A stretch of DNA of 51,019 nt from an uncultured Flavobacteriales bacterium. Lineage in GTDB: Bacteria > Bacteroidota > Bacteroidia > Flavobacteriales_G > NORP312. Positions 50,887 through 51,019 of the stretch are shown piece after piece. The stretch lies in the NCBI GenBank assembly GCA_905480125.1, contig CAJQPE010000039.1, forward strand, positions 1 through 51,019, given 5' to 3'. The notes under the pieces are model-generated. The model had not been told where the DNA came from. It ran no database searches and worked only from the letters and a program-made list of their open reading frames with translations. A program made the position numbers and the translations under genes. The number at the start of each line of letters is the position of its first letter. The first letter of the stretch is position 1.

Positions 50887-51019
50887 CTTTTACAACATTT
50901 AGTTTTTTCCATTGCAGATATCCATATATTGCGATCAAGGAATATAGAGCCATTAATCCTGCGTATAAATATAGTTCTCTGCTGACATATAAATAGGTGG
51001 TTACAATATCAATAACAAA
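50879..51019 (-). CDS. PnuC-type vitamin transporter, C-terminal part (truncated by window edge)
   Basis: The last 46 codons of a frame entering from the right edge on the minus strand: FVIDIVTTYLYVSRELYLYA followed by GLMALYSLIAIYGYLQWKK and a basic/acidic end. The conserved D-I at the start of a helix, the short LYxYxGLxxxAxxY turn and the final GYxxWKK are typical of the C-terminus of PnuC family transporters. These import nicotinamide riboside (PnuC) or thiamine (PnuT) by facilitated diffusion. Given the overlap with a NadR-like kinase and the nearby TPP riboswitch, a PnuT role is plausible. The gene body is outside the window. Confidence 0.8.
   Translation of the reverse strand, partial: FVIDIVTTYLYVSRELYLYAGLMALYSLIAIYGYLQWKKLNVVKVD

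Overview
The window is chromosomal DNA of an AT-rich member of the Bacteroidota, most likely a marine or freshwater Flavobacteriales-type organism. The evidence is consistent throughout. Promoters follow the Bacteroidota pattern (TTG, about 19 nt, TAnnTTTG), and Shine-Dalgarno sites are essentially absent. There are type IX secretion (T9SS) signatures: PorV-like and RemB/Wzi-like proteins and a T9SS-like C-terminal domain. Other lineage markers are a PID-CTERM-like small protein, a DUF3078 protein, a stand-alone homocysteine methyltransferase module (split MetH), bacterial GGGP synthase and a thiamine TonB receptor under a TPP riboswitch. I see no tRNA, rRNA, CRISPR array, prophage or insertion sequence.

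Layout. 1-10889: the 3' end of kynurenine 3-monooxygenase, a secreted hypothetical, a metallo-beta-lactamase-fold hydrolase, DUF3078, a secreted ankyrin protein, a PID-CTERM-like peptide, a large TolB-like/surface-antigen protein and an M20 amidohydrolase. 10870-16094 (minus): an aa3-type cytochrome oxidase assembly and small-subunit block (ctaB, two subunits III, subunit IV, SCO1, DUF420, a small CxxC membrane protein), ending in the homocysteine methyltransferase. Oxidase subunits I and II are not here. 16193-25970 (minus): surface polysaccharide genes (two Wzi/RemB-like outer-membrane proteins flanking a TagO/WecA transferase, then GDP-fucose synthesis), an ABC permease, a GT2 glycosyltransferase and a flippase-like protein. 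25991-27401: ruvC, a HIT protein and greA. 27471-36746 (minus): a three-gene surface locus of TonB receptor, giant T9SS-like protein and PorV/PorQ-like protein, closed by a terminator. 36953-42181: small hypotheticals, a degenerate Rieske-like lipoprotein, ahcY, a WG-repeat protein, GGGP synthase and a ThiE-like protein. 42282-47736: a damage-response-like cassette (C-terminally short DnaE, Y-family polymerase and a divergent self-cleaving HTH/S24 repressor) and a truncated hemoglobin. 47755-51019 (minus): a TPP-riboswitch-controlled TonB receptor with a NadR-like kinase and the end of a PnuC-type transporter, which together look like thiamine uptake.

The most interesting structures are three. 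First, the dinB-dnaE / S24-repressor cassette, whose 71-bp divergent gap holds a nested, co-centred palindrome that looks like the repressor's operator. Second, the receptor / giant protein / PorV-like trio. Third, the thiamine uptake locus. Several starts were moved because promoter elements or signal peptides show that the longest reading frame begins too early (3214, 37702, 40780, 41516, 46569, 46640). All functional statements rest on motif recognition by eye; no database search was possible.
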